DNA of 64,000 nt from positions 1 to 64,000 of the forward strand of contig NZ_JABGCH010000003.1 of assembly GCF_019799945.1 (NCBI RefSeq). The letters are read 5' to 3'. Shown one piece after another: positions 25,641 through 33,755 of the stretch (the stretch's first letter is position 1; each line of letters starts with the position of its first letter). Under the pieces are notes generated by a model. That model saw only the letters and a program-made list of their open reading frames with translations. It did not search any database and was not told where the DNA came from. Source of the DNA: Modestobacter marinus (GTDB taxonomy: Bacteria; Actinomycetota; Actinomycetes; Mycobacteriales; Geodermatophilaceae). The translations under genes and the position numbers were made by a program.

Positions 25641-26696
25641 GTGCCCGGAAGCGCGGTTGCGCGGCTGGCCCGCCTGGCCGACGGCTACCTCGTCACCCAG
25701 CTGCTGCACGTCGCCATCGCGCTGGACGTGCCGGAGGCGCTGGTCGCCGGCCCGCGCAGCGCCGCGGAGCTCGCCACCCAGGTGGGCGCCCGACCGGAGC
25801 CGCTGCACCGGGTGCTCCGTGGACTCGCGTCCGAGGAGGTGCTCGACGAGCTGCCCGACGGGCGGTTCGCCCTCACCCCGGTCGGGCAGCTGCTCCGCGC
25901 CGGGGTGCCCGGGTCACTCCGCGGCGCGGTCACCGCCCGGGCCCGGCTGTACCACGCGGCAGCGGCCGGGCTGGTGGACGCCGTCCGCCATGGGGGCACG
26001 CCGTTCGAGATCGTCCACGGGCAGCCGTTCTTCGACCACCTCGGCGCCGATCCGGAGCGGCTCGCGGCGTTCCAGGCCTCGATGGCCGACCGGTCCGCCC
26101 TGGAGGCCGGCGCGGTCGTCGACGCCTACGACGTGTCGGGCCTGCGCTCGGTCGTCGACGTCGGGGGTGGCACCGGGACCCTGCTGCGCGCGGTGCTGGC
26201 GCGGGCCCCCGCCGCCGATGTCGTCCTGGTCGACCGGCCGGAGGTCGCGGCCCGGTCGGACCTCCCCGCCGTGGCGGGCGACTTCTTCGTCGCCGTGCCC
26301 GGCGGCGCGGACGCCTACCTGCTGTCCCGCGTCCTGCACGACTGGGACGACGAGGACGCCCGGCGGGTGTTGCGGACCTGCCGGGAGGCGATGCGGCCGG
26401 ACAGCGTGCTGCTGGTGGTCGAGGCGGTGCTGCCCGAGCGCGCCGTCGACGACCCCGCCGCGGTCCGGATGGACCTGCACGTGTTCCTGCTGCTGCACGG
26501 CCGGGAGCGGACCGCCGCCGAGTACGCCGCGCTGTTCGCGTCGACCGGTCTGCAGCTCACCGCCGACGTGCCGACCGACGCCGGCGTGCACGTGTTGGTA
26601 GCCCGGCAGGAGGGTCCCTCAGCACACCTCGACGACGAGGGCGCCGTCCCGCTCGTGGACGGGGTACACCCGGACGCCGGTCACGCCGCTGGGTGA
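25641..26696 (+). CDS. SAM-dependent O-methyltransferase (dimerisation-2 / methyltransferase-2 type)
   Basis: 351 aa. The N-terminal winged-helix dimerisation domain reads YLVTQLLHVAIALDVPEALVAGPRSAAELA. The SAM motif is VVDVGGGTGTLL. LLSRVLHDWDDEDARRVLRTC and a C-terminal RTAAEYAALFASTGL follow. It resembles hydroxyneurosporene/small-molecule O-methyltransferases; the substrate is unknown. The last 26 codons overlap the end of nirD on the other strand and look non-conserved, so the natural end may have been lost. Confidence 0.85.
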   Translation: MPGSAVARLARLADGYLVTQLLHVAIALDVPEALVAGPRSAAELATQVGARPEPLHRVLRGLASEEVLDELPDGRFALTPVGQLLRAGVPGSLRGAVTARARLYHAAAAGLVDAVRHGGTPFEIVHGQPFFDHLGADPERLAAFQASMADRSALEAGAVVDAYDVSGLRSVVDVGGGTGTLLRAVLARAPAADVVLVDRPEVAARSDLPAVAGDFFVAVPGGADAYLLSRVLHDWDDEDARRVLRTCREAMRPDSVLLVVEAVLPERAVDDPAAVRMDLHVFLLLHGRERTAAEYAALFASTGLQLTADVPTDAGVHVLVARQEGPSAHLDDEGAVPLVDGVHPDAGHAAG

Positions 26697-26948
26697 GGAG
26701 CCATCGGTCCACCGGTACGTGTAGAGGTGCAGCGGGCAGACCAGGACGTTCACATCGGTCTGCCCGTCGGCCAGCGGTCCGCCGGCGTGTGGGCACGCGG
26801 CCTGGGTGGCGTGCAGCGAGCCGTCGCGCAAGCGGAAGACCGCGACCGGGGTGCCGCCGGCCACGAACGCCCGCCCCTCGCCGAGGGGGACGTCCTCGAC
26901 CCGGCCGACGACGTGGGCGGCGGTCGTCGACGTGGCCGTGAGGCTCAT
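26619..26948 (-). CDS. nirD: nitrite reductase small subunit (Rieske-type)
   Basis: 109 aa partner of NirB. Unlike enterobacterial NirD, it keeps complete Rieske ligands: CPH in ACPHAGG and CPLH, so a [2Fe-2S] cluster is expected. The ATG overlaps the nirB stop as ATGA. Just past its stop stands the GGCAGGAGGGTCC element shared with the infC 3' end. Its tail overlaps the convergent methyltransferase gene by 78 bases. Confidence 0.92.
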   Translation of the reverse strand: MSLTATSTTAAHVVGRVEDVPLGEGRAFVAGGTPVAVFRLRDGSLHATQAACPHAGGPLADGQTDVNVLVCPLHLYTYRWTDGSSPSGVTGVRVYPVHERDGALVVEVC

Positions 26949-29494
26949 CGGACCGGCACCTTGGGCAACTCCACCAGCGGCAGGGCGGTGCTGAACTGGC
27001 CGGGCGTGGCCGGCGTCCGTCCGTCCTGGCCCCACGGATCGGTGTAGGCGTCGATCGAGCGCTGGATGCCCTCGTCGAGGTGGAGCACGATCCCCTCGCT
27101 GTCCTCCAGGAGCACCTGCTTGACCTTCTCCAGGCCCACCCGGGGCACGAAGTCGTAGGTGCGCTCCAGCCAGTTGGCGTTCTCCCGGTAGTACTGCAGG
27201 AACCGGCCGGTCAGCTCGATGACCTCGGCCGCGGAGCCGACGGTGGCGAGCAGGTCGCCCTTGCGCACGGTGGCCCCGGCGGCGCCGCCGACGTAGACCT
27301 CCCACTTGCCGCTGCCGACCGCGACCACCCCGACGTCCTTGACGTAGGCCTCGGCGCAGTTGCGCGGGCAGCCGACCACGGCCATCTTGATCTTCGCCGG
27401 GCTCTCGATGCCCTGGAAGCGGGTCTCCAGGTCGATGCCCAGCTGGGTGGAGTCGTCCAGGCCGAAGCGGCAGAAGTCGCTGCCCACGCAGGTCTTCACG
27501 GTGCGCATGCTCTTGCCGTAGGCGTAGCCCGAGGGCATGCCCAGGTCGTCCCACATCGCCGGCAGGTCCTCCTTGCGGACGCCGAGCAGGTCGATCCGCT
27601 GGCCGCCGGTGACCTTGACCATCGGCACCTCGTACTTGTCGGCGACGTCGGCAATCTTCCGCAGCTGGGCCGGGGTGGTCACCCCGCCCTTCATCTGCGG
27701 GACGACGGAGAACGTGCCGTCCCGCTGGATGTTGGCGTGCACCCGGTCGTTGATGAACTTCGCGTCGTTCTCCTGCTCGAACTCGCTGCCCCAGATCATC
27801 CGCAGCAGCGAGGTGAGCCCCATCTTCGACTTGGCGTCCTCCTGCCCACCCGGGGCGAGTTCGGCGAACACCGCGGACACGCTGCGCAGCCGCTGCGTCC
27901 GGATCGCCTCGGTGAGCGCGGGCTTGGCCAGCGGGATGCCGGGCACGTACCAGCTCGCGGTCGGGTCCTCGAGGACGTCGCCGTCCGCGGCCCACTCGAC
28001 GATCTGCTTGACCAGGGACTTGCACGACCCGCAGCCCTTGCCGGCCCGGGTGGCGTCCATGACCCCGCTGAGGCTGGAGCACCCGCCGGCGACGGTGTCG
28101 CAGATCGCCTGCTTGCTGACCCCGTTGCAGTTGCAGACCTGCGACTCGCCGGGCAGCTCGGCGACGCCGACCTCCTCGGCTCCGTCGGACAGGTCGACCA
28201 GCAGCCGGATCCGCTCCTCGGGCAGCGGGGTGCCCCGGTCGAACGCCTGGGTCAGGAACGCGACCTTGCGGGTGTCCCCGAGCAGGGTGGCGCCGATCAG
28301 CTGGTCGTCGCGGATCACCACCGACAGGTGCACGCCGCGCCGCGGCTCGGAGATGACCAGGAACTCGTCGGTGTCCCGCTCCGGGCGGTTGACGCCCATG
28401 GTGGCCACGTCGACCCCGGCGACCTTCAGCTTGGTCGCCGTCCGGGAGCCGTGGTACTCGGCGGTCGGATCGGTGCCGGTGAGCAGGTCGGCGAGCACCC
28501 GCGCCTGCTCCCAGACCGGGGCGACCAGCCCGTACAGCTCGCCGCGGTGCTGCGCGCACTCCCCGACGGCGTACACGTCCGGGTCGTCGGTGCGCAGCTG
28601 GTCGTCGACGACGATGCCCCGCTCCACCTCCAGTCCGCTCATCAGCGCGACCTCGGTGACCGGCCGGATGCCCGCGGCGATCACCAGCAGGTCGGCGTCG
28701 ATCGTGCGGCCGTCGGCGAGGACGACGCCGCGCACCCGGTCCGGGCCGACGACCTCCGTCGTGCGGGTGGCCAGGTAGACGGCGATGCCCAGGGACTCCA
28801 CCGACCGCCGCAGGATCGCCCCGCCGTCGGCGTCGAGCTGCTGGTTCATCAGGTGCGTGCCGGCGTGCACCACCTCCACGTGCAGCCCGTGCCCCTGCAG
28901 CGCCCGGGCCGCCTCGAGGCCGAGCAGCCCGCCGCCGACGACGACCGCCCGCCGGTGCGTCGCGGCCGCGGCGAGCATCGCGCGGGTGTCGTCGATCGTG
29001 CGGAACCCGAAGACGCCGGGCAGCAGCTGCTCGTCGTGCGTGTGGAGCCCGCTCATCGGCGGGATGAAGGACCGGCTGCCGGTGGCGATGACCAGCTGGT
29101 CGTAGGGCGCCGTCGTCCCGTCGGCAGCGTGCACCAGCTTGGCGTGGGTGTCGATCCGGTCGATCCGGACGCCGGCCCGCAGGGTCACCCCGTTGTCCGC
29201 GTACCAGTCGTGGCTGTTGAGGACGATGTCGTCCTCGTGCTCCTCCCCCGCCAGGACGTGGGACAGCATGATCCGGTTGTAGTTGCCGTGCGGCTCCTCG
29301 CCGAAGACGGTGATCGCGAACTGCTCGCCGCCGCCGCGCTCGAGCACCTCCTCGACCACCCGGGCGCCGGCCATGCCGTTGCCGACGACCACCAGCCGCT
29401 GGCGGGGATCGACGCCGTCGACGTCGTCCAGGCCGAAGTGCAGGGTGCTGAAGGGGCGGCCACCCAGGACCCTGTCGTCCGTCTGCGGACCCAT
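26945..29494 (-). CDS. nirB: assimilatory nitrite reductase (NAD(P)H) large subunit
   Basis: 849 aa. Order: FAD/NAD-binding oxidoreductase (about 30-340, LVVVGNGMAG and VVVGGGLLGLEAA), a BFD-type [2Fe-2S] domain (C454, C456, C488, C491), then the ferredoxin-like and sirohaem-4Fe-4S halves. The sirohaem ligands are C669, C675, C709 and C713 (CVGSDFC and CPRNC). It reduces nitrite to ammonium in the cytoplasm. The ATG overlaps the nasA stop, and nirD overlaps its own stop, so nasA-nirB-nirD is one coupled unit. Confidence 0.96.
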   Translation of the reverse strand: MGPQTDDRVLGGRPFSTLHFGLDDVDGVDPRQRLVVVGNGMAGARVVEEVLERGGGEQFAITVFGEEPHGNYNRIMLSHVLAGEEHEDDIVLNSHDWYADNGVTLRAGVRIDRIDTHAKLVHAADGTTAPYDQLVIATGSRSFIPPMSGLHTHDEQLLPGVFGFRTIDDTRAMLAAAATHRRAVVVGGGLLGLEAARALQGHGLHVEVVHAGTHLMNQQLDADGGAILRRSVESLGIAVYLATRTTEVVGPDRVRGVVLADGRTIDADLLVIAAGIRPVTEVALMSGLEVERGIVVDDQLRTDDPDVYAVGECAQHRGELYGLVAPVWEQARVLADLLTGTDPTAEYHGSRTATKLKVAGVDVATMGVNRPERDTDEFLVISEPRRGVHLSVVIRDDQLIGATLLGDTRKVAFLTQAFDRGTPLPEERIRLLVDLSDGAEEVGVAELPGESQVCNCNGVSKQAICDTVAGGCSSLSGVMDATRAGKGCGSCKSLVKQIVEWAADGDVLEDPTASWYVPGIPLAKPALTEAIRTQRLRSVSAVFAELAPGGQEDAKSKMGLTSLLRMIWGSEFEQENDAKFINDRVHANIQRDGTFSVVPQMKGGVTTPAQLRKIADVADKYEVPMVKVTGGQRIDLLGVRKEDLPAMWDDLGMPSGYAYGKSMRTVKTCVGSDFCRFGLDDSTQLGIDLETRFQGIESPAKIKMAVVGCPRNCAEAYVKDVGVVAVGSGKWEVYVGGAAGATVRKGDLLATVGSAAEVIELTGRFLQYYRENANWLERTYDFVPRVGLEKVKQVLLEDSEGIVLHLDEGIQRSIDAYTDPWGQDGRTPATPGQFSTALPLVELPKVPVR

Positions 29495-29841
29495 CAGACC
29501 TCCACCAGCCCGAGGTCGAGCACGAGCTCGCCGGTGACGCCCAGCGGGGCGGCGGCGTGCAGCTCGACGACGGTGCCGCCGTCGAGGTCCTCCACCACGC
29601 GCAACGGCACGTGGCAGTCGCTCCGCGCGCCGATCGGGAACCAGCGCATCGGTTCCCCGTCGCGGAGCAGCAGCACGTACACCAGCTCGCCGGTCGCGTT
29701 GCCGCCCCGGAAGTACAGCGCCTGGGCGGTCTTCCCCTGGGGCACCTGGTAGCGCAGGGCCGGGTCGAGCGGGCCGGGCTTGCCCAGCCCCTCGCCGATG
29801 ACCGGGAACAGTCCTTGCAGGAACCGCGGGGTGCTCTTCAC
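29494..29841 (-). other. possible internal translation start inside nasA (115-aa C-terminal product)
   Basis: In frame with nasA, a GTG at 29841 (codon 743) is preceded at nine bases by GGAGGAGG (29858-29851), the best Shine-Dalgarno in the locus. It falls exactly at the junction between the linker and the extra C-terminal domain. The domain may therefore be made both fused and free, or be the remnant of a separate gene fused by loss of a stop codon. Confidence 0.45.
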
Positions 29842-32067
29842 TCGGGTGGTCCTCCTCCGGGACGGGGCGTGCGGGGTGGGGGACGTCGGGGTCTCGTGGT
29901 CGCCGGTGCGGGGCTGGGCGGCGGGATCGGGTGGGCCGAACCGCTCGTCGGGGCCGCTGACCCGGGTGACGGCCACCGCGCAGACCTTGAACGCCGGCAT
30001 CCGGCTGATCGGGTCCAGCGCGGGGTCGGTGAGTGCGTTCGCGCTGGAGCCGCCGCCCCAGTGGAAGGGGGCGAAGACGACGTCGGGCCGGACGGTGTCG
30101 GTGACCTGCGCGTGGAAGCGGGCGTGGCCGCGGCGGGTGGCCAGCTCGATGACGTCGTCCGAGGCGATGCCGAGCCGGCGGGCGAGGTCGGGATGGAGCT
30201 CCGCCCGGGGCGTCGGCGCGACCAGCTGCAAGCTCCTGGAGCGCCGGGTCTGGGTGCCCGACTGGTACTGGGCCAGCACCCGGCCGGTGGTGAGCACGTA
30301 GGGGTAGGTCTCGTCCGGCTCCTCGTGGGCCGGCACGTGCTCGACCTTGAGGAACCGGGCGCGGCCGTCGGGGGTGGCGAACCGCTCGGTGAACAGCCGT
30401 GGGGTGCCCGGGTGCTCGGCGTCCGGGACGGGCCAGAACAGGCCCTGCTCGGCGTCGATCCGGGCGTAGCTGATGCCGGAGTAGTCGGCGGCGCCCCCGG
30501 CGCTGGCCCGGCCGAGCTCCTCGAACACCGTCTCCGCGTCGCCGCTGAAGCCGCTGGCGCCCAGCCGGCCGGCGAGCTCGGCGAGCAGCTGCAGGTCGTC
30601 CCGCACGCCGTCGGGCGGCACGAGCGCCTGCCGACGGCGGATCACCCGGCCCTCGACGTTGGTCATCGTGCCCTCCTCCTCCGCCCACATGGCGCTGGGC
30701 AGGACGACGTCGGCGAGCTCGGCGGTCTCGGAGAGGAAGAAGTCGCTGACGACCAGGAAGTCCAGGGCACGCAGCCGGCGCACCACGCGGCGGGCGTCGG
30801 GCGCGGAGACCGCGACGTTGGAGGCCATCACCAGCAGCGTGCGGACGCCGCCGTCGGTGCCCAGCCGGTCGAGCAGCTCGAAGGCGCTGCGGCCGGGGCC
30901 GGGGATCGACTCGGGGTCGACGCCCCACACCGCGGCGACGTGCGCCCGGGCGGCCGGGTCGGTGATCTTCCGGTAGCCAGGGAGCTGGTCGGCCTTCTGC
31001 CCGTGCTCGCGCCCGCCCTGCCCGTTGCCCTGCCCGGTGACGGTGCCCCAGCCGCTGCCCGGCCGGCCCGGGAGCCCGAGCGCCAGGGCGAGGTTGATCC
31101 AGGCCTGGGCGGTGTCGGTGCCGCTGCGGTGCTGCTCGGCGCCGCGGGCGGTGAGGATGATCGAGCGGCGGCCGCGGGCGAGGGCCAGGACGATCCGCCG
31201 CTGGTCCGCCACCGGGACGCCGCTGAGCCGTTCGACCCGGTCGGGCCAGTAGCGCGCGACCGCGGCCCGCACCTCGTCGAAGCCGGTGGTCCGGGCGGCG
31301 ACGTACTCCTCGTCGACCAGGCCCTCGGCGATCGCGATGTGCAGCAGGCCGTTGGCCAGCGCCAGGTCGGTGGCCGGCAGCGGCTGGACGTGCAGGTCGG
31401 CGTTCCTCGCCGTGTTGGTGCGCCGCGGGTCGATGACGATGTGCTCGGCCCCGGCGGTGCGGCCGGCGTCGAAGTACTGCATCGCCGGCGGCATGGTGTC
31501 CGCCGGGTTGCTGCCGACCAGGACGACGACGTCGGCCTCGGCGATGTCCGCGAGCGGGAACGGCAGCCCGCGGTCGAGGCCGAAGGCGCGGACCGCCGCG
31601 CCGGCCGCCGAGGACATGCAGAACCGGCCGTTGTAGTCGATCGCGCTGGTGCGCAGCGCGACGCGGGCGAACTTGCCGAACTGGTAGGCCTGCTCGTTGG
31701 TGAGCCCGCCGCCGCCGAAGCAGCCCACCGCGTCCGGCCCGTGCTGGGTCTGGGTGCGGCGGATCGCGGCGACCGCGCGGTCCAGCGCCTCGGCCCAGGT
31801 GGACTCGACCAGCGGGCTGGTGCGGTCGGCCGGGTCGGCACGCACGAGGGGGCGGGTGAGCCGCTCGGGGTGGTCGAGCAGCTCGGTCGCCGACCACCCC
31901 TTGGAGCACAGGCCGCCGCGGTTGGTCGGGAAGTCGGCGGGCACGAGGGTCGCCGGGCGGTCGCCGGCGGTCATGGTGACGCCGCACTGCAGCGAGCAGT
32001 ACGGGCAGTGGGTCTGGGTGGTGCGCGTGCCGACCCCGGGGGTGGGCAGGGACACGGCGGTGGACAC
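29494..32067 (-). CDS. nasA: assimilatory nitrate reductase, molybdopterin type, with C-terminal extension
   Basis: 857 aa. N-terminal [4Fe-4S] ligands C21, C24, C28 and C53 (CPYCSLQC, GLCSKGW) precede the molybdopterin domains. The molydopterin-dinucleotide-binding domain ends near residue 690. After a proline/threonine-rich linker (about 695-740) there is an additional 115-residue domain (from VKSTPRFLQGLFPVI) that most NasA proteins lack. No FAD/NADH module is present, so electrons must come from ferredoxin or another partner. GTG start, 56 bases from a GlnR-like box. Confidence 0.93.
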   Translation of the reverse strand: MSTAVSLPTPGVGTRTTQTHCPYCSLQCGVTMTAGDRPATLVPADFPTNRGGLCSKGWSATELLDHPERLTRPLVRADPADRTSPLVESTWAEALDRAVAAIRRTQTQHGPDAVGCFGGGGLTNEQAYQFGKFARVALRTSAIDYNGRFCMSSAAGAAVRAFGLDRGLPFPLADIAEADVVVLVGSNPADTMPPAMQYFDAGRTAGAEHIVIDPRRTNTARNADLHVQPLPATDLALANGLLHIAIAEGLVDEEYVAARTTGFDEVRAAVARYWPDRVERLSGVPVADQRRIVLALARGRRSIILTARGAEQHRSGTDTAQAWINLALALGLPGRPGSGWGTVTGQGNGQGGREHGQKADQLPGYRKITDPAARAHVAAVWGVDPESIPGPGRSAFELLDRLGTDGGVRTLLVMASNVAVSAPDARRVVRRLRALDFLVVSDFFLSETAELADVVLPSAMWAEEEGTMTNVEGRVIRRRQALVPPDGVRDDLQLLAELAGRLGASGFSGDAETVFEELGRASAGGAADYSGISYARIDAEQGLFWPVPDAEHPGTPRLFTERFATPDGRARFLKVEHVPAHEEPDETYPYVLTTGRVLAQYQSGTQTRRSRSLQLVAPTPRAELHPDLARRLGIASDDVIELATRRGHARFHAQVTDTVRPDVVFAPFHWGGGSSANALTDPALDPISRMPAFKVCAVAVTRVSGPDERFGPPDPAAQPRTGDHETPTSPTPHAPSRRRTTRVKSTPRFLQGLFPVIGEGLGKPGPLDPALRYQVPQGKTAQALYFRGGNATGELVYVLLLRDGEPMRWFPIGARSDCHVPLRVVEDLDGGTVVELHAAAPLGVTGELVLDLGLVEV

Positions 32068-32122
32068 GGGACGAGCGTGCGTGGGCGGGATTTCCCTTCG
32101 ACGGCGCCGACGTCAAGCCCGC

Positions 32123-32138
32123 GTTCCGTCGTCCTCAC
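32123..32138 (-). promoter_or_regulatory. GlnR-like box upstream of nasA-nirB-nirD
   Basis: On the minus strand GTGAG-GACGAC-GGAAC, 56 bases from the nasA GTG, the same spacing as at narK. It fits nitrogen control of the operon by GlnR and/or NnaR. Confidence 0.55.
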
Positions 32139-32235
32139 ACCCGCCCGGCGGCGGTGGTGCGGTCACCCGGGCGGGTGTCCCGGCCGGCTCCTGTCCGTCG
32201 CGCCGCCTCGGCCGGGGGACGGACCGCGGAGCAGA

Positions 32236-32580
32236 TCAGGTCCCGTCGCCGGCTTCCTGACGCAGCGTCTTCGGCGCGCGCCGGCGCCAGGCATCGTCCA
32301 CCAGCGCGTCGAGCAGGTCAGCGTCGACGTCGGCCAGCTCCACCCGGACGCCGGAGAGCTTCGTCCCCCACCACAGCAGCGAGACGCCGTCCGCGCCGCC
32401 GGACGTGACGGCGCGGGCGAACTCCTCCCCCACCATCACGTTGAGGACGCCCTCGGCGGGCACGGTGGCCACCACACTGCCGCCGCCGACCCGGAAGGAC
32501 CGGCGGCCGTGGTGGTCGGCCTCGGTCACCCCGGGCAGGGCGAGCAGCATCGCCACGGCCTCGTCGGGGTGCACGGTCAT
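32236..32580 (-). CDS. MmcQ/YjbR family protein
   Basis: 114 aa. It shows the MmcQ/YjbR DNA-binding-like pattern: an N-terminal helix DEAVAMLLALPGVTE, then FRVGGGSVVATV, WWGTKLSGVRVELADVD and a C-terminal basic helix WRRRAPKTL. ATG start. Such proteins have a double-wing fold but no firm function. It is divergent from the small gene at 32628. Confidence 0.8.
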   Translation of the reverse strand: MTVHPDEAVAMLLALPGVTEADHHGRRSFRVGGGSVVATVPAEGVLNVMVGEEFARAVTSGGADGVSLLWWGTKLSGVRVELADVDADLLDALVDDAWRRRAPKTLRQEAGDGT

Positions 32581-32627
32581 GCCGGCATCGTTGCCTCCGG
32601 CACCCGGTCCACGCCAGGCTGGCCGGC

Positions 32628-32777
32628 ATGGAACACGACGTGGAGCAACGGCTGGTGCAGGCGGCGACCGACGAGATGCGGGTGCCGTTCTGGGTGGTGC
32701 TCGCCGGCGTGGGCGCGGGTGCGTTCTGGGCGCTGCTGGGCGTCCTCGTCGGGATCCGGATCAGCCGGCACAGGTGA
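32628..32777 (+). CDS. small single-pass membrane protein
   Basis: 49 aa: a short charged N-terminus (MEHDVEQRLVQAATDEMRV), one hydrophobic helix (VPFWVVLAGVGAGAFWALLG) and a basic end (RISRHR). No family is recognised and the ribosome-binding site is weak. The sensible amphipathic layout and a stop just before a strong hairpin support it as a real small gene. Confidence 0.45.
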   Translation: MEHDVEQRLVQAATDEMRVPFWVVLAGVGAGAFWALLGVLVGIRISRHR

Positions 32778-32781
32778 CCTC

Positions 32782-32832
32782 CCGCGTTCCTGTGCTCTGA
32801 GTGCGCACGGCACTCAGAGCACAGGAACGCGG
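32782..32832. terminator. 23-bp perfect hairpin
   Basis: Two 23-base arms (32782-32804 and 32810-32832; core TTCCTGTGCTCTGAGTGC) are perfectly complementary around the five-base loop GCACG. It starts five bases after the stop of the small membrane-protein gene, so it can act as its terminator. The exceptional perfection suggests a recently formed or mobile palindrome. Confidence 0.55.
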
Positions 32833-32911
32833 CGGTTGTGCCACCGCGTCAGCAGCACCTCCGCACGGCGACGCCGAGCACCACGAGCCGGCCGCCACGG
32901 GCGCCCCGGGC

Positions 32912-33214
32912 ATGAGGAGGGACCTGGCCGAGCGGCCGACGGTGTCGAGCCGGCTGCGAAGCTGGGGCGGCACAGCGCGACGGCAACGCGACGGTGCTGC
33001 GGCAGGCGTCGGTGGACGAGGCACAGGGAGCGACCGTGCTGCTGTCGCTCGCCGCGCCCGGTCGCCCGGTGTCCTGGCGCGAGCGGCTCCGGCTCCCCGC
33101 GTCGTCGCGAAGGCCCTCCCCGCGGACACGTCCGCCGGCCCGGTGGAGGTCGCGGGCAGTCCCCGGGCCCTGGCATGGCTCCGGCAGCAGGTGCTCGCCG
33201 GTCCTCCCGGCTGA
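32912..33214 (+). pseudogene. possible frameshifted remnant, no intact gene in 32834-33251
   Basis: The 418-base stretch has no convincing intact gene. Protein-like pieces appear in successive plus-strand frames: MRRDLAERPTVSSRLRSWGG, then QASVDEAQGATVLLSLAAPG followed by RPVSWRERLRLP, then KALPADTSAGPVEVAGSPRA followed by LAWLRQQVLAGPPG. Joined, they would make a protein of roughly 100 residues broken by two frameshifts. No family is recognised and the call is tentative. Confidence 0.3.
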
Positions 33215-33251
33215 GCCGGCCCCGGGACGACGGCGGCGCTCGACCCCGGGG

Positions 33252-33629
33252 TCAGTAGACGGCGATCTCGACCAGGTTCCGGTCCGGGTCGCGGACGTAG
33301 ACGCTCTGCATGGGGCCGAGGGCTCCCTGTTTGGTCACCGGCCCGACCTCCACCTCCACTCCGGCGGCGGCGAGCTCGGCCTGCACCTCGGCCAGCGGCG
33401 TCTCGGTGATCAGGCAGAAGTCGCCGCTGCCGGCGGTCGCGTGCCCGGCCCGCGGGCTGAACTCGCGGCCGACCTGGTGCAGGTTGATCTTCTGCCGGCC
33501 GAACACCAGCGCACGCCGTCCGCCGTCGAACGTCTCGGCGCGCACGCCGAGCACGCGCGTGTAGAAGTCCACCGTCGTCTGGACGTCGGCGACGGTGAGC
33601 ACGAGGTGGTCCAGCCGGTCGATCCGCAT
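33252..33629 (-). CDS. VOC (glyoxalase) family protein
   Basis: 125 aa from the ATG at 33629. It contains IDRLDHLVLTVADVQTTVDFYTRVLG, KINLHQ, and the closing SVYVRDPDRNLVEIAVY, a complete glyoxalase-I-like pair of modules with likely His/Glu metal ligands. It resembles the small VOC proteins often annotated as virulence- or glyoxalase-like. The substrate is unknown. An upstream in-frame start at 33665 would add 12 residues. Confidence 0.85.
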   Translation of the reverse strand: MRIDRLDHLVLTVADVQTTVDFYTRVLGVRAETFDGGRRALVFGRQKINLHQVGREFSPRAGHATAGSGDFCLITETPLAEVQAELAAAGVEVEVGPVTKQGALGPMQSVYVRDPDRNLVEIAVY

Positions 33630-33755
33630 GCGGTCGTCGTACCAGGTCGCGACACCCCTTGGCACACTGCGCGGGTGATGGATTGGGGCGGCGGGCCGCA
33701 GTTCCTGGCCATCGGCGTTCCGTCGCTCGGCATGGGGATCCCGATCGAACCGACC

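Noticed and set aside
29557-33258. 1233-codon plus-strand open frame opposite nasA
   Set aside because: It runs through nasA, the promoter and several other genes, with Pro/Arg/Gly-rich composition typical of antisense frames in very GC-rich DNA.
33666-33755. Plus-strand mini-ORF starting near 33677 (MDWGGGPQFLAIGVPSLGMG)
   Set aside because: It runs straight into the antisense of arfB with no stop of its own before it and no ribosome-binding site.
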